Of a DNA stretch of 64,000 nucleotides, positions 17,648 through 27,663 are shown one piece after another (the stretch's first letter is position 1; each line of letters begins with the position of its first letter). A program made the translations under genes and the position numbers. Under the pieces are notes generated by a model. The model was not told the origin of the DNA and did no database searches. It saw only the letters and a program-made list of their open reading frames with translations. Source of the DNA: Acidobacteriota bacterium (GTDB lineage: Bacteria > Acidobacteriota > Terriglobia > Acidiferrales > UBA7541); contig QHYK01000053.1 of NCBI GenBank assembly GCA_003224085.1, forward strand, positions 1 through 64,000. Reading direction: 5' to 3'.

Positions 17648-19522
17648 ATGATCTCCAATATGTTGCGGTGTCTGGTTTGTCTGCTGTTGCTGTCGTCTGT
17701 GGTCTGCGCTCAGGAATGGCGATTTTATGGAGGCGACTCGGGCACACGCTTCTCTCCCCTAGAGCAAATCAACCGCAAGAACGTCGCAAAATTAAAGAGA
17801 GCATGGACTTATCACATGGGGGAAGCCAACCGCGGCGGCCACGAGACCGACCGGCATCCCGTTGCCCCATTCGAATCTACTCCTCTGATGGTTGACGACG
17901 TGCTGTACTTTTCTACTCCTTCCAATCGCGTAATCGCGCTCGAGGCGGAAAGCGGAGAGGAGCTTTGGGAGTTTGATCCGCAAGCCAGGCATGCCGGACA
18001 AAGGCAATTCTTCCAGCATCGCGGAGTTGCTTACTGGCAGAGCAAGAAGGGTGACGACCGGAGAATTGTGTTCGGCACATTGGACGGGCGCCTGATGGCT
18101 CTGGATGCGAGAACCGGAAAACCATGCGGCGAGTTTGGGAAAGACGGAACAATCAATCTGCGTGCCGGAGTTGCAGATGCTTTTCCTGACGCGGAGTATG
18201 CCGTAACTTCGCCTCCGGCCATTTATCGAGATTTGGTTATAACCGGAGCTGCGGTTCCCGAGTATCCCTCCAAGGGCCCCAGCGGGGTCGTGCGCGCCTT
18301 CGATGTCCGCTCCGGAAAGTTGGTTTGGACCTTTCACACCATTCCGCAACCGGGAGAAGCAGGGCATGAAACCTGGGAGGAGAACGCGTGGCAGGACCGC
18401 ACCGGAGCAAACGTGTGGTCCATCATGAGCGTAGACACGGAGCGCGGCCTGATTTTTCTGCCCGTGGGCTCCGCTTCTTACGATTTCTACGGTGCTGACC
18501 GCAAAGGCATGGACCTGTTCAGCAATTCGCTCGTCGCGCTAGATGCGGCCACGGGAAAGCTTCGCTGGTACTTTCAGATGGTGCATCACGATATTTGGGA
18601 TTACGACATTCCGGCGCAGCCTGTACTGATCACCGTGCGGAGGGAGGGCCTGGAGATTCCTGCGGTCGCGCAAGTGACGAAGATGGGTTTCGTATTCATT
18701 TTCGACCGCCTTACAGGGAAGCCACTGTTTTTCGTAGAAGAGCGCCGCGTTCCAGAAAGCGATGTGCCCGGCGAGGCGGCGTGGCCTACGCAGCCTTTTC
18801 CTCTCAAACCCCCGTCACTTGTGCGACAGACATTCAGCAAAGCCGACATCAGCGAAGTCACAAAAGAGTCGCACCAATATTGCGCAGAACTCTTTCATTC
18901 GCTGAAGACTCGCGGGATGTACACGCCTTACGGCGTCGAACCGACGCTGGTGATGCCTGGCACTCTGGGAGGAGGGAACTGGTCGGGGGCTTCTTTTGAT
19001 GAAGCTTCGGGCTATTTGTTCGTAAACGCGAACGAGCTCGGGGCGGTCGGCGCGATGTTGCCGCAAGCCGATGGCTCGCCGGAAAGATATCGCCGAGGTT
19101 CGAAAGATGGCGAATACGCGCGTTTCTGGGATGAAAACGAATGGCCGTGCCAGAGGCCGCCTTGGGGAACGCTGAATGCCGTGGACGTGAACAAGGGAGA
19201 AATCGCCTGGAAAGTGCCGCTTGGGAGCGTGGACGAATTGCAAACGAAAACCGGCACACCAAACCTCGGCGGCTCGATTGCGACCGCCGGCGGGTTGGTC
19301 TTTATCGGCGCGACGAGGGACAGCCGATTTCGTGCCTTCGATGCAAGAACCGGAGAGCAACTGTGGGCCACGGAGCTAGAAGCGAGCGCGCATGCTACGC
19401 CGGTCACCTACCTGGGCAAGAAGACTGGCAAGCAGTTTGTCGTGATCGCTGCCGGAGGCGGCGGGTATTTTAGGGGCAAGGTATCCGATACCCTGGCAGC
19501 CTTTGCCCTCCCGGATAAATAA
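17648..19522 (+). CDS. PQQ-dependent dehydrogenase, glucose-dehydrogenase-like
   Basis: About 624 residues: signal peptide (about 1-22) and an eight-blade quinoprotein propeller starting EWRFYGGDSGTRFSPL. The catalytic Asp region is HHDIWDYDIPAQPV (Asp about 318), typical of glucose/aldose-oxidising PQQ enzymes. No cytochrome c motif (CXXCH) is fused, so it needs a separate electron acceptor. It would oxidise an aldose to the lactone or acid in the periplasm. A TTG two codons upstream is in frame; I prefer ATG 17648 with AAAGG upstream. It heads a plus-strand run of sugar-degradation genes. Confidence 0.85.
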   Translation: MISNMLRCLVCLLLLSSVVCAQEWRFYGGDSGTRFSPLEQINRKNVAKLKRAWTYHMGEANRGGHETDRHPVAPFESTPLMVDDVLYFSTPSNRVIALEAESGEELWEFDPQARHAGQRQFFQHRGVAYWQSKKGDDRRIVFGTLDGRLMALDARTGKPCGEFGKDGTINLRAGVADAFPDAEYAVTSPPAIYRDLVITGAAVPEYPSKGPSGVVRAFDVRSGKLVWTFHTIPQPGEAGHETWEENAWQDRTGANVWSIMSVDTERGLIFLPVGSASYDFYGADRKGMDLFSNSLVALDAATGKLRWYFQMVHHDIWDYDIPAQPVLITVRREGLEIPAVAQVTKMGFVFIFDRLTGKPLFFVEERRVPESDVPGEAAWPTQPFPLKPPSLVRQTFSKADISEVTKESHQYCAELFHSLKTRGMYTPYGVEPTLVMPGTLGGGNWSGASFDEASGYLFVNANELGAVGAMLPQADGSPERYRRGSKDGEYARFWDENEWPCQRPPWGTLNAVDVNKGEIAWKVPLGSVDELQTKTGTPNLGGSIATAGGLVFIGATRDSRFRAFDARTGEQLWATELEASAHATPVTYLGKKTGKQFVVIAAGGGGYFRGKVSDTLAAFALPDK

Positions 19523-19580
19523 AGTAGCTTCACTTGTGAATTGAAGAGATGACCTCCGAGCGATAGAGTGTGCGTCCGAG

Positions 19581-21077
19581 ATGGTTCGGCGGAATGGAGA
19601 ACTCGGGATGCCCCGGTCAATGAAGGTGTTTGCGCTTTGCGTGGATGGGAATGGATGGTTGGTCAGAATTGCTAGCATTTTTTGTTTTTGGATTTTTGTT
19701 GCGCTGGCGATTCCGCATCCATCGGTAGCGCAAACGAATGTTGTCGTGGTCCGCCCCAAAGCGATTCATGACGTGCTCGTGAATCCCGGAATGGGCATCA
19801 CCACGTTTCAGCGGTTCAATGGACAGGAACCAAATCCGCCCTTGAAGTGGTCCGAAGCCGGGCCGGTGACGAAACTCCCGCGGGCAGCGACGAAGCCGGA
19901 TTTCCCCGACACATCCGTTTCCTATTGTCGCTGGTATTGGAATGTGCTCGAGCCGAAACCCGGAGAGTTCCAATGGGAGATTGTGGACCTGGCGCTGGAA
20001 CAGGCGCGGGCGCATGGACAAACGCTGGCGATTCGCCTGATGCCATACTCGGACAAGGATCCGCTACCGGAGTGGTATCGGAACTCCGGAGCGCGCCGCG
20101 CAAACAAACCCACGGACAAAGACGGTGCCATCTGGCAGCCGGATTTCAGCGACCCGTTGTACCTCAAGGATTGGGGCGAGCTGGTGGCCGAGGCAGGAAA
20201 GCGCTACGACGGGAACCCTTATCTCGAAAGCGTGGATATTTCTTCTGTCGGGTATTGGGGAGAAGGCTGGAGCCCCTACATGCCCCCTTTTCCATATCAA
20301 AGGCAGTTGATTGATATTTGGCTGGAAGCCTTTCCGAGAACCACACTGTTGATGAACTTTGACGAACAACAGGCGCTCACGTACGGAACAGAGCACGGAG
20401 CGGGATGGCGGCTGGATTGCTTCGGAGACATGCGAACGAGTTCCACCAATCCTTATTTCCCCGCGGAAATGCTGGAGATTTACCCGCAGCAGATTGTCCG
20501 CGCGGGAATTCAGGACGTTTGGCAGCGCAAACCCGTTTCGCTGGAAACTTGCTACACGGTAGCCGGCTGGAAGGAAAGAGGCTACGACCTGGACTACATC
20601 CTCGAGCAAGCGCTGCGCTGGCACGTGAGCGCCGTGAACATCAAGTCCGCGCCGATACCGAGCGAGTGGAAAACGCAATTCGATGCGTTTCAAAAAAAGA
20701 TTGGCTACCGATTCAATTTGCGACGACTGGAATACTCCAAATTGGTCGCGCCCGGAACCATGATGCCAGTTCACATGTGGTGGCTGAACGAGGGAGTCGC
20801 GCCGGTTTACAAGGAATTCACGCTGGCGGTGGAATTGCGGTCTCCGGGGATGGCAACGGCGATTCCAGTGCCGGTGGACATTCGCAAGTGGCTTCCGGGA
20901 GACGCCGTATACGACGGCACGCTGTATGTGCCAGAAACTCTGGCGGAAGGGAATTACGACGTTCGCATTGCCATGTTGGACCCCAGGACCGGCAAGCCCG
21001 CGATTCGCCTTGCCGTGGAAGGCCGCCAAGAAGACGGCTGGTATGCCATGGGCTCACTGACGGTGAAGATACCGTGA
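19581..21077 (+). CDS. Secreted DUF4832-type glycosidase-like protein
   Basis: Up to 498 residues: an N-terminal signal (hydrophobic core IASIFCFWIFVALA, cleavage near SVAQ), then a TIM-barrel-like region beginning VLVNPGMGITTFQRFNG with YCRWYWNVLEPKPGEFQW, the pattern seen in GH42/GH5-like and DUF4832 proteins. A C-terminal beta-domain (from about 385) follows. Candidate acidic catalytic residues lie in SVGYWGEGW and LMNFDEQ, but I cannot assign them firmly. Internal ATGs at 19608 and 19620 are possible starts. The stop overlaps the next gene's GTG by 4 bp, so the two are translationally coupled and probably act on the same substrate. Confidence 0.72.
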   Translation: MVRRNGELGMPRSMKVFALCVDGNGWLVRIASIFCFWIFVALAIPHPSVAQTNVVVVRPKAIHDVLVNPGMGITTFQRFNGQEPNPPLKWSEAGPVTKLPRAATKPDFPDTSVSYCRWYWNVLEPKPGEFQWEIVDLALEQARAHGQTLAIRLMPYSDKDPLPEWYRNSGARRANKPTDKDGAIWQPDFSDPLYLKDWGELVAEAGKRYDGNPYLESVDISSVGYWGEGWSPYMPPFPYQRQLIDIWLEAFPRTTLLMNFDEQQALTYGTEHGAGWRLDCFGDMRTSSTNPYFPAEMLEIYPQQIVRAGIQDVWQRKPVSLETCYTVAGWKERGYDLDYILEQALRWHVSAVNIKSAPIPSEWKTQFDAFQKKIGYRFNLRRLEYSKLVAPGTMMPVHMWWLNEGVAPVYKEFTLAVELRSPGMATAIPVPVDIRKWLPGDAVYDGTLYVPETLAEGNYDVRIAMLDPRTGKPAIRLAVEGRQEDGWYAMGSLTVKIP

Positions 21078-23107
21078 TCCGGGCCTGCATCGGGGTTTTG
21101 CTGGCGGGTGTGAGCGCGTTTTGTTCGCTGGCTGGAACCGACCCGCCTCCGCCTGAATTTTTCCAAGTGTTGAAGCAGCCTTTGTCATCAGGGCCGCGCA
21201 TCACCCCGTACTTACGCTATCAGACAGAACAAGCTTGGAAGGAAGACGAGGCTCGCCAAAAGGCTTGGGAAGCGATCCGCGACGAAGCGGGCTTGCACAA
21301 GGCCCAAGATGACTTGCGGCAAAAGCTTCTGCAAATGATTGGCGGGCTGCCCACCGTGAAATCGGACCTTCATGCTGAGATTACTGGCAAGATTCCGATG
21401 GACGGGTTCATCATCGAAAAACTGGTGTTCCAGAGTTTGCCAGGCATTTACGTCACCGCGCTGGTTTACGTCCCGAAGGACCACCAGAGCAAGCATCCGG
21501 CGGTTCTGGTGCCCGCCGGTCACGCGGCGGACGGAAAATTTCATTACCAGGCACTGAGCCAGAGACTCGCGGGGCGCGGCTACGTGGTGATTTCCTGGGA
21601 TCCCGTCGGGCAAGGCGAGCGCAGCCAGTTCTGGGATTCGAAAGCGCAAAAGAGCCGTTACAACTTGATTTGTGCGGAACACGCGGTGATGGGAAACCTC
21701 GCCTATTTGGCCGGAGCAAACCTCGCGCGATGGGAAGTCTGGGACGGCATTCGCGCCGTGGACTATCTTCTGACGCGTCCCGACGTTGATGGCGAGCGAA
21801 TCAGCATTACCGGAACAAGCGGCGGGGGAACGCAGACCGCACTCATTGCAGCGCTAGATCCGCGCATAAAAGTCGCCGTGCCGTCGTGCTTCATCACCGC
21901 TCTGCCGATGCGGATGGCCAATAGAATCTTTGTCGATCCTGACAGCGATCCCGAGCAGGATTTGTCCGGCATGATTTCGAATGGCGTGGACCATCCGGGA
22001 CTGTTGTTGCTGATCTATCCCCGCCCGGTGATGGTGGCGGCTGCGGTGCTGGATTTTTTCCCCATCGAAGGAACGCGCAAAACTTTTCGGGAGATACAAA
22101 AGCTGTACAAGCGCTTCGGCCACGGCAACCGCATCGCCATGGTGGAAGGTTATCACGGGCATGAGTATTCCACGGAGAACCAGCAAGCCGCGCTCAACTT
22201 TCTTGATCACTTCAATCAGATGTCGGTGGGCAGCGCCGTGCCTGTCGTCAAGGAATTGGACAGTGAAGCTTTGCGATGCACGCGAACCGGACAGGTGCTG
22301 CTTGATTATAACGATGCGCTGTCGCTGATGGACGTAATTCGCAAGTATTACGAGGAGCGCAAAAGCGGAAGCACGCGGACGCTCGCCGCGGAATATTACA
22401 CGAACAAATACCGCGGCGCGAAGAATTGGCGCGTGACCGAACACACCGGCGTTTTGCCGCAGGCAGACGAGATTACTTGGGAAGCCGCCGGCGGTTCGAA
22501 ACTGGAAGAAACGGCGATTGACCGCTATTTGCTGCGCCACAGCGGCCAGCTCGAAATGCCATTGCTGTACATTCACAAATCCGGCCCCGGTGAGCGAAAA
22601 ACAATGTTGTGGTTTCAGGAGAACGGCAAGGCAACCGCCCAGGACTGGCCGGAAATCGAGAAATATCTAAGCCAGGGCTACGACATAATCTCGTTTGATT
22701 TTCGCGGGCTCGGCGAGACGCGCATGCCTTACACCGCCGTTTCTCCGGACGATCCGCTATTGGGCAAGCTGGATTTTGATCATGCCTATGTCAATCCCAT
22801 CTCCGGGGTGCTCGCAAACTATGTCTACAACTCACTCTTGATCGGGAACCCGTATTTCCTGCAAATGATGGAGGACGCGGAAATCGCCACACGGTTTGCC
22901 GGTCAGAAGCTGCACGCGAACGTGGTCGCCCTCACCGCTGCCGGCGATGCCTACATGGTCGCAAGCGCCATCGCCGAAACCCTGCCCGGCATTGGCCTCT
23001 TGCCCAAGCCAAACGGGAAAATCTTGAAATGGTCGGAAATCGTGGAGCAAGAAAGAGAAGACTGGCCGATTCAGTATTTGCTGCCCGGAGGCGCTTACAT
23101 CCATTAA
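21074..23107 (+). CDS. Acetylxylan-esterase-like alpha/beta hydrolase, two-domain
   Basis: 677 residues from GTG 21074, which overlaps the previous TGA (GTGA). The frame stays open far upstream, but that part is antisense-like filler inside the DUF4832 gene. A short signal is followed by an alpha/beta-hydrolase with nucleophile elbow GTSGGG and a late His in GYHGHEYS, resembling AXE1/acetylxylan esterases. The second half (from about residue 450) looks like another hydrolase-type fold (YDIISFDFRGLGETR) but shows no G-X-S-X-G elbow, so it may be a degenerate domain. Likely removes acetyl or other ester groups from polysaccharide fragments in the periplasm. Confidence 0.8.
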   Translation: MIRACIGVLLAGVSAFCSLAGTDPPPPEFFQVLKQPLSSGPRITPYLRYQTEQAWKEDEARQKAWEAIRDEAGLHKAQDDLRQKLLQMIGGLPTVKSDLHAEITGKIPMDGFIIEKLVFQSLPGIYVTALVYVPKDHQSKHPAVLVPAGHAADGKFHYQALSQRLAGRGYVVISWDPVGQGERSQFWDSKAQKSRYNLICAEHAVMGNLAYLAGANLARWEVWDGIRAVDYLLTRPDVDGERISITGTSGGGTQTALIAALDPRIKVAVPSCFITALPMRMANRIFVDPDSDPEQDLSGMISNGVDHPGLLLLIYPRPVMVAAAVLDFFPIEGTRKTFREIQKLYKRFGHGNRIAMVEGYHGHEYSTENQQAALNFLDHFNQMSVGSAVPVVKELDSEALRCTRTGQVLLDYNDALSLMDVIRKYYEERKSGSTRTLAAEYYTNKYRGAKNWRVTEHTGVLPQADEITWEAAGGSKLEETAIDRYLLRHSGQLEMPLLYIHKSGPGERKTMLWFQENGKATAQDWPEIEKYLSQGYDIISFDFRGLGETRMPYTAVSPDDPLLGKLDFDHAYVNPISGVLANYVYNSLLIGNPYFLQMMEDAEIATRFAGQKLHANVVALTAAGDAYMVASAIAETLPGIGLLPKPNGKILKWSEIVEQEREDWPIQYLLPGGAYIH

Positions 23108-23122
23108 CAAGTCAGAGATTTG

Positions 23123-23917
23123 TCAGTTTAACGAGCCGTCCCTGGCGGCATCGATTTGGAAGTCCACAAGTTTTAAAACTCCAAACCTGGTTGGCACGTG
23201 AAATGTCTTCCCTTCGGGAATGATGCTCCAGGCCAGAAACTTGCGGTGCTCGTCTCTACCCTTTCCAGCGGCGCGAAAGAAGTTGGCGCGCCATGGCGAA
23301 CCGGGACGCGGATCTTTCGCGTTCACCGCCGGGAGCGGTATGCGCATTTCGGTGATCCAAACGTGATCCTCCGCGTCAACGCGAGTCGCATGCTCGAAAC
23401 CGGAATTCCACGAAGGATCGTTGAACGGCTCCTTGGTCTTATCAATCTCCAAGTCAATCCACTGGTTGTTCGGAGCCACTTCAAACTCAAAATAGTGATT
23501 CACACGCTCGGGCTGAGGATTCAGGAACACCTCGACAACATCGCGATCCCAAAGTTGCCATCGCTCCGGCTTGGGATCTTCTCCTTCATAGATGTTCAGC
23601 GAGTCATAGCGGCTCCAAAACGCAAAGTAGATATGCGTTTCCGTCCAAATCGATGCCACGCGGGTGGTCAGTTCGGGGTAATGGAATTTGCCCGACGCAT
23701 CGTTGTCAAATTCCACCCATTTCGCATGTTTCCAGGAGGGTTTGGCGAGATCGCCATCGGGCACGAAGTCCACCGAAGAATGCGTTGTTTCGGCTTCCAT
23801 GCTGCTCGAGTAGGCTTGCTCGGACTTGCTCGCGGCTTGGCGAGCGGATAAAGCAGCGAAACTCGCAAACACCACTGCCCCCACAAAGAGACATGAGCGA
23901 GTTAGGCAGGCAAACAT
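23123..23917 (-). CDS. Secreted CBM9-like carbohydrate-binding protein
   Basis: 264 residues: signal peptide, then a beta-sandwich of the family-9 carbohydrate-binding/DOMON-like type. Hallmarks are IWTETHIYFAFWSRYD, WDRDVVEVFLNP, YFEFEVAPNNQWIDLEID and WITEMRIPL. No catalytic domain is attached. Proteins of this kind often accompany polysaccharide or heme-redox systems in Acidobacteriota. It converges on the esterase gene, with only 15 bp between the stops. A paralogue lies at 51498-52310. Confidence 0.8.
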   Translation of the reverse strand: MFACLTRSCLFVGAVVFASFAALSARQAASKSEQAYSSSMEAETTHSSVDFVPDGDLAKPSWKHAKWVEFDNDASGKFHYPELTTRVASIWTETHIYFAFWSRYDSLNIYEGEDPKPERWQLWDRDVVEVFLNPQPERVNHYFEFEVAPNNQWIDLEIDKTKEPFNDPSWNSGFEHATRVDAEDHVWITEMRIPLPAVNAKDPRPGSPWRANFFRAAGKGRDEHRKFLAWSIIPEGKTFHVPTRFGVLKLVDFQIDAARDGSLN

Positions 23918-24028
23918 CAGTCGATCCCCACGGCTTTATCGCACTTTGACAACGGAAAGTAAACGATATAGAAGAACGAAGCCGACGAGCAAAAGAAAGA
24001 AGTAAGAAGAATTTGTGGAGGAGGGCTC

Positions 24029-25246
24029 ATGGCGGAAACCGGAAGGCGACGGTTTTTGGAAAACGCGGGAGTGCTTTTGGCGGCAGGCGGAATTCCCGCC
24101 GGTGGAGTCAGCGTCCCGGCAGGGGAAGCAGACCAAGCGGGAAAACCTCTACCTCTCCAGCTTAAGGACTTTGAGCCGCGCAGCATGCTGCACGTGCCTG
24201 AAACGAAAGTGCTGCGGTCGCGCTATCCCGTCATAGATGTACACACGCATCTTTCGTCAAAGGCCAAACACGCTGGGGGCGTTGGAGTCGGCGAGGAAAT
24301 GGAATACTTCGCACCCGTAGACGATTTGCTTCCGCTGATGGAGCGGAAAAACATTCGCATCATGGTGAATCTCACCGGCGGAGTTGGGAAAGGCCTGGAA
24401 GAGACCATTCGAAAGTATCAGACGCCTCACCCGGACCGCTTTCTTACGTTCGCGGAACCCTGGTGGGAACGCTCCAATCAGCCGGGATACAGCCAATTTC
24501 AGGCGGACGAAGTTGTCCGCGCGCACCAAGCAGGCGCACGCGGATTGAAAATTCTAAAGACGCTCGGATTGTATTTGCGCGAGAAAATTTCGACGGGGCC
24601 GCTCGTGAAAGTGGATGACCAGCGCTTCGATGCCATGTGGGAAGCGTGCGGTTCGCTGGGCATTCCTGTTGCGATCCATGTTTCCGATCCGGAAGCCTTC
24701 TTTCTGCCTATCGACCGCTTCAACGAGCGTTTCGAGGAGCTGAACAATCATCCAGATTGGTCGTTTTACGGGAATGATTTTCCAAGTAACGCGGAAATAT
24801 TGGAAGCGCGCAACCGCGTGATAGCGCGCCATCCCAGGACGCAGTTCATTGTGCTGCACGTCGGCAACAACGCGGAGAATCTCCCCTATGTGGGGGAGTG
24901 CATGGATCGTTTTCCCAACATGCATGTGGAGTTGGCCGCCCGAATTGGAGAGCTTGGCCGCCAGCCGCGGATGAGCGGGAAGTTCTTTGAGAAATATCAG
25001 GATCGCATCTTATTTGGAACCGACGCCGTCCCGCGCGGGATCGACACGCCGCAGCAAATCTTCAACGATCAGTTGTATGAGATCTATTACAGGTTTCTGG
25101 AAACCGAAGACGAGTACTTTGACTACGCGCCGGCGCGGGTACCGCCTCAGGGGCGCTGGCAGATTTATGGTCTGGGGTTGCCGGATGCAATTCTCAAGAA
25201 GGTGTACTACGAGAATGCCGCCCGGCTCTTGCAAATCCACACCTAG
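24029..25246 (+). CDS. Exported amidohydrolase-family metal-dependent hydrolase
   Basis: 405 residues. The N-terminus MAETGRRRFLENAG plus a hydrophobic stretch is a twin-arginine-type signal. The barrel begins with metal ligands DVHTHLS (about residues 70-76) and continues with IHVSD, LHVGN and the late Asp of LFGTDAV, the amidohydrolase_2 pattern. The reaction could be hydrolysis, lactone opening or decarboxylation; the substrate is unknown. GGAGGAGGG lies just upstream of ATG 24029. It is divergent from the CBM9 gene, and a second Tat amidohydrolase occurs at 39995. Confidence 0.83.
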   Translation: MAETGRRRFLENAGVLLAAGGIPAGGVSVPAGEADQAGKPLPLQLKDFEPRSMLHVPETKVLRSRYPVIDVHTHLSSKAKHAGGVGVGEEMEYFAPVDDLLPLMERKNIRIMVNLTGGVGKGLEETIRKYQTPHPDRFLTFAEPWWERSNQPGYSQFQADEVVRAHQAGARGLKILKTLGLYLREKISTGPLVKVDDQRFDAMWEACGSLGIPVAIHVSDPEAFFLPIDRFNERFEELNNHPDWSFYGNDFPSNAEILEARNRVIARHPRTQFIVLHVGNNAENLPYVGECMDRFPNMHVELAARIGELGRQPRMSGKFFEKYQDRILFGTDAVPRGIDTPQQIFNDQLYEIYYRFLETEDEYFDYAPARVPPQGRWQIYGLGLPDAILKKVYYENAARLLQIHT

Positions 25247-25285
25247 GGCCATTCTCGACAGGAGAAGAGAGGAAAAGGATTGACA

Positions 25286-27625
25286 ATGCAAGGGGATTCT
25301 GCCAAGAAAGAAAGCGAAAGAAATGGTAAGCAAAGGAAAGAAATGACGCTTTTCTTTCTCAACGTACTCTTGGGGTTCCTCCTGCTGGCCAATGGCCATG
25401 GCGACGCTCCTCGTCCGGGTCATTTCAGCGTTATCGGGCCGGGAGGTGGGGGGGCCATGTTCCACCCGACGGTTAGCCCCCATGATCTGAGTACGGTCCT
25501 AGTCAGTTGCGACATGACCGGAGCATATATCACCCATGACGGCGGCAAGTCCTGGCGGATGTTTAATTTACGTGGCGTCGTGGAATTCTTTGCTTTCGAT
25601 CCGCTGGACAAAAACGTGATCTACGCGCAATCGAGCGGCTTGTGGCGGAGTCAAGATCGGGGGGCCACCTGGGACTTGGTTTATCCAAAGCCCTCTACGA
25701 TTAAAGGCGTCAAAATGAGCTCCGACCATTCCGAGGAAGACATCATGGCCGAGCCAAATCCGCTGGGTCGAATCACGGCGATGGCGATCGATCCTGCCGA
25801 TTCCAAGGTTTTCTACGTGGCCGCCAGCGACAGAAAAAAAGGAACCTCGGCACTTTTTGTTACTCGAGATGCTGGCGAGAGCTGGACAAAGGAGGTGGAC
25901 TTGCCGGAGCCGGCCGGCAAACTGTGGGTGAATCCAAGCTCTCCGCAAGAAAGACGAACACTTCTTATTGCCGGCGCGCATTTCATCGGGGAGAAAACCT
26001 CGTCCGGGATAGAAAAGATTCCATCGCCGCGAGCAAAGAAGTTGGTTGATATCTCAGCCGGATTCGGCAAGAACGGAAAACCGATCATTTACGCGATTGG
26101 TGAGGAAATGGCATTTGTGTCCGACAACCAAGGCGCAACTTGGCGGACGGTAAGTTTGGGACCAGGGAAGGCCAAGCTGCGGGCCATCGCAACCAGTTTG
26201 CATCATCCCGATACGGCTTACGTCTCGTACAAAGACCTGGAAGAAGGCGGAATCAAATGGCTGGGAGTTGCTAAGACCACAGATGCTGGGCGAAGTTGGA
26301 GTTTGGTTTGGAAAGAAGACTGCAGTCCTGCCGCGAAATCCGGGGTGAACATTCACGACGCATGGATCACAGAACGCTTTGGGACGGATTGGGGAGAGAA
26401 TCCGCTGGCGCTTACCGTGGCCGACCAGGACGCCAACGTCAGTTACGCGACAGACTTGGGGAGGACGATGCGCACGACCGACGGCGGCGCAAATTGGGTT
26501 GCCGTGTATTCGCAGAAGTCAGGAGAAAATGCATGGGTGAGTACGGGGCTCGACGTTACCACCACCTACGGGTACCATTTCGATCCCTTTGATCACCACC
26601 GGCAGTTCATCTCTACAACGGATATAGGTCTTTTCCGCAGCGAGGACGGCGGAAAATCTTGGGTTAGCTCCACGCAAGGTGTGCCGAAGGAGTGGATGAA
26701 TACCACCTACTGGATTGTATTTGACCCGGTGGTGAAGGGCCGCGTGTGGAGCGTGAATAGCTGGACGCATGATTTGCCGCGGCCGAAGATGTGGAGAAGA
26801 AAGGCGATTCTGGATTATCGCGGCGGAGTCTGCCGCAGCGACGACGGAGGCAGGACTTGGGCGAAATCCAATAATGGTATAGAGCAAACCGCGGCTACAC
26901 ATATTCTGCTGGATCCGACCAGCTCTCCCGACGCGCGGGTTCTCTATGTTGCGGCGTTTGGGCGCGGCGTTTACAAAAGTACAGACGGCGGGAAGAGCTG
27001 GACGCTGAAAAATGCAGGCATGGCCCAGAAGGAACCCTTTGCCTGGAGAACCGTGAGGGACGTCAAGGGCACACTCTATGTTCTCATTGCGCGACGATCT
27101 GAAGACGGGAGCATCGGAAAGGATGGCGACGGAGCGATTTACCGTTCAACGGACGCCGCTGAGCATTGGACGCCCGTAGTTATGCCGCAAGGAAGCAATG
27201 GTCCAAATGGACTGGCCGTCGACCCCAGGTCCCCGGATCGACTCTATCTTGCGGCGTGGGCACGGGATAAAGGCGAACACGGCGATGGCGGGGGCATCTT
27301 CCTATCGGAGGATGCCGGCAAAACCTGGAGGCCGGTGCTTGAACACGACCGTCACGTTTACGACGTTACGATTGATCCTCGGGACGCAAACGTCCTGTAT
27401 GCTGCTGGATTTGAATCTTCCGCCTGGAGGTCCACGGACCGGGGCGAGCATTGGACGCGCATACCGGGCTTCAATTTCAAATGGGGACATCGCGTCATCC
27501 CGGACCCCGATAATCCAAAAATGGTTTACATCACAACTTTTGGCGGCGGCGTTTGGTATGGTTCTGTGGACGGTGAAGATCGCCCGCTCGATATTATGAC
27601 TCCGCCGCTGCAGCCGGGACATTAG
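25286..27625 (+). CDS. Secreted Asp-box (BNR) propeller protein
   Basis: About 779 residues with at least twelve Asp-box motifs (for example THDGGKSW, SQDRGATW, SDNQGATW, STDRGEHW) spaced through the chain, as in sialidase, sortilin and GH74 xyloglucanase propellers. Two seven-blade propellers as in GH74 would fit the length, but I cannot identify GH74 catalytic Asp residues with certainty. A better signal peptide starts at ATG 25343 (MTLFFLNVLLGF), which has a good AAAGGAAAG site; TTG 25280 and ATG 25286 lie upstream. Probably a periplasmic glycan-binding or glycan-cleaving protein. Confidence 0.75.
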   Translation: MQGDSAKKESERNGKQRKEMTLFFLNVLLGFLLLANGHGDAPRPGHFSVIGPGGGGAMFHPTVSPHDLSTVLVSCDMTGAYITHDGGKSWRMFNLRGVVEFFAFDPLDKNVIYAQSSGLWRSQDRGATWDLVYPKPSTIKGVKMSSDHSEEDIMAEPNPLGRITAMAIDPADSKVFYVAASDRKKGTSALFVTRDAGESWTKEVDLPEPAGKLWVNPSSPQERRTLLIAGAHFIGEKTSSGIEKIPSPRAKKLVDISAGFGKNGKPIIYAIGEEMAFVSDNQGATWRTVSLGPGKAKLRAIATSLHHPDTAYVSYKDLEEGGIKWLGVAKTTDAGRSWSLVWKEDCSPAAKSGVNIHDAWITERFGTDWGENPLALTVADQDANVSYATDLGRTMRTTDGGANWVAVYSQKSGENAWVSTGLDVTTTYGYHFDPFDHHRQFISTTDIGLFRSEDGGKSWVSSTQGVPKEWMNTTYWIVFDPVVKGRVWSVNSWTHDLPRPKMWRRKAILDYRGGVCRSDDGGRTWAKSNNGIEQTAATHILLDPTSSPDARVLYVAAFGRGVYKSTDGGKSWTLKNAGMAQKEPFAWRTVRDVKGTLYVLIARRSEDGSIGKDGDGAIYRSTDAAEHWTPVVMPQGSNGPNGLAVDPRSPDRLYLAAWARDKGEHGDGGGIFLSEDAGKTWRPVLEHDRHVYDVTIDPRDANVLYAAGFESSAWRSTDRGEHWTRIPGFNFKWGHRVIPDPDNPKMVYITTFGGGVWYGSVDGEDRPLDIMTPPLQPGH

Positions 27626-27663
27626 CACCAGGTTTTGGAGGCCAGAAGAAATCGCAGGATGGT

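Noticed and set aside
20405-21073. Upstream extension of the esterase frame
   Set aside because: It lies inside the DUF4832 gene in another frame; GTG 21074 overlapping the TGA, followed by a signal peptide, is a better start.
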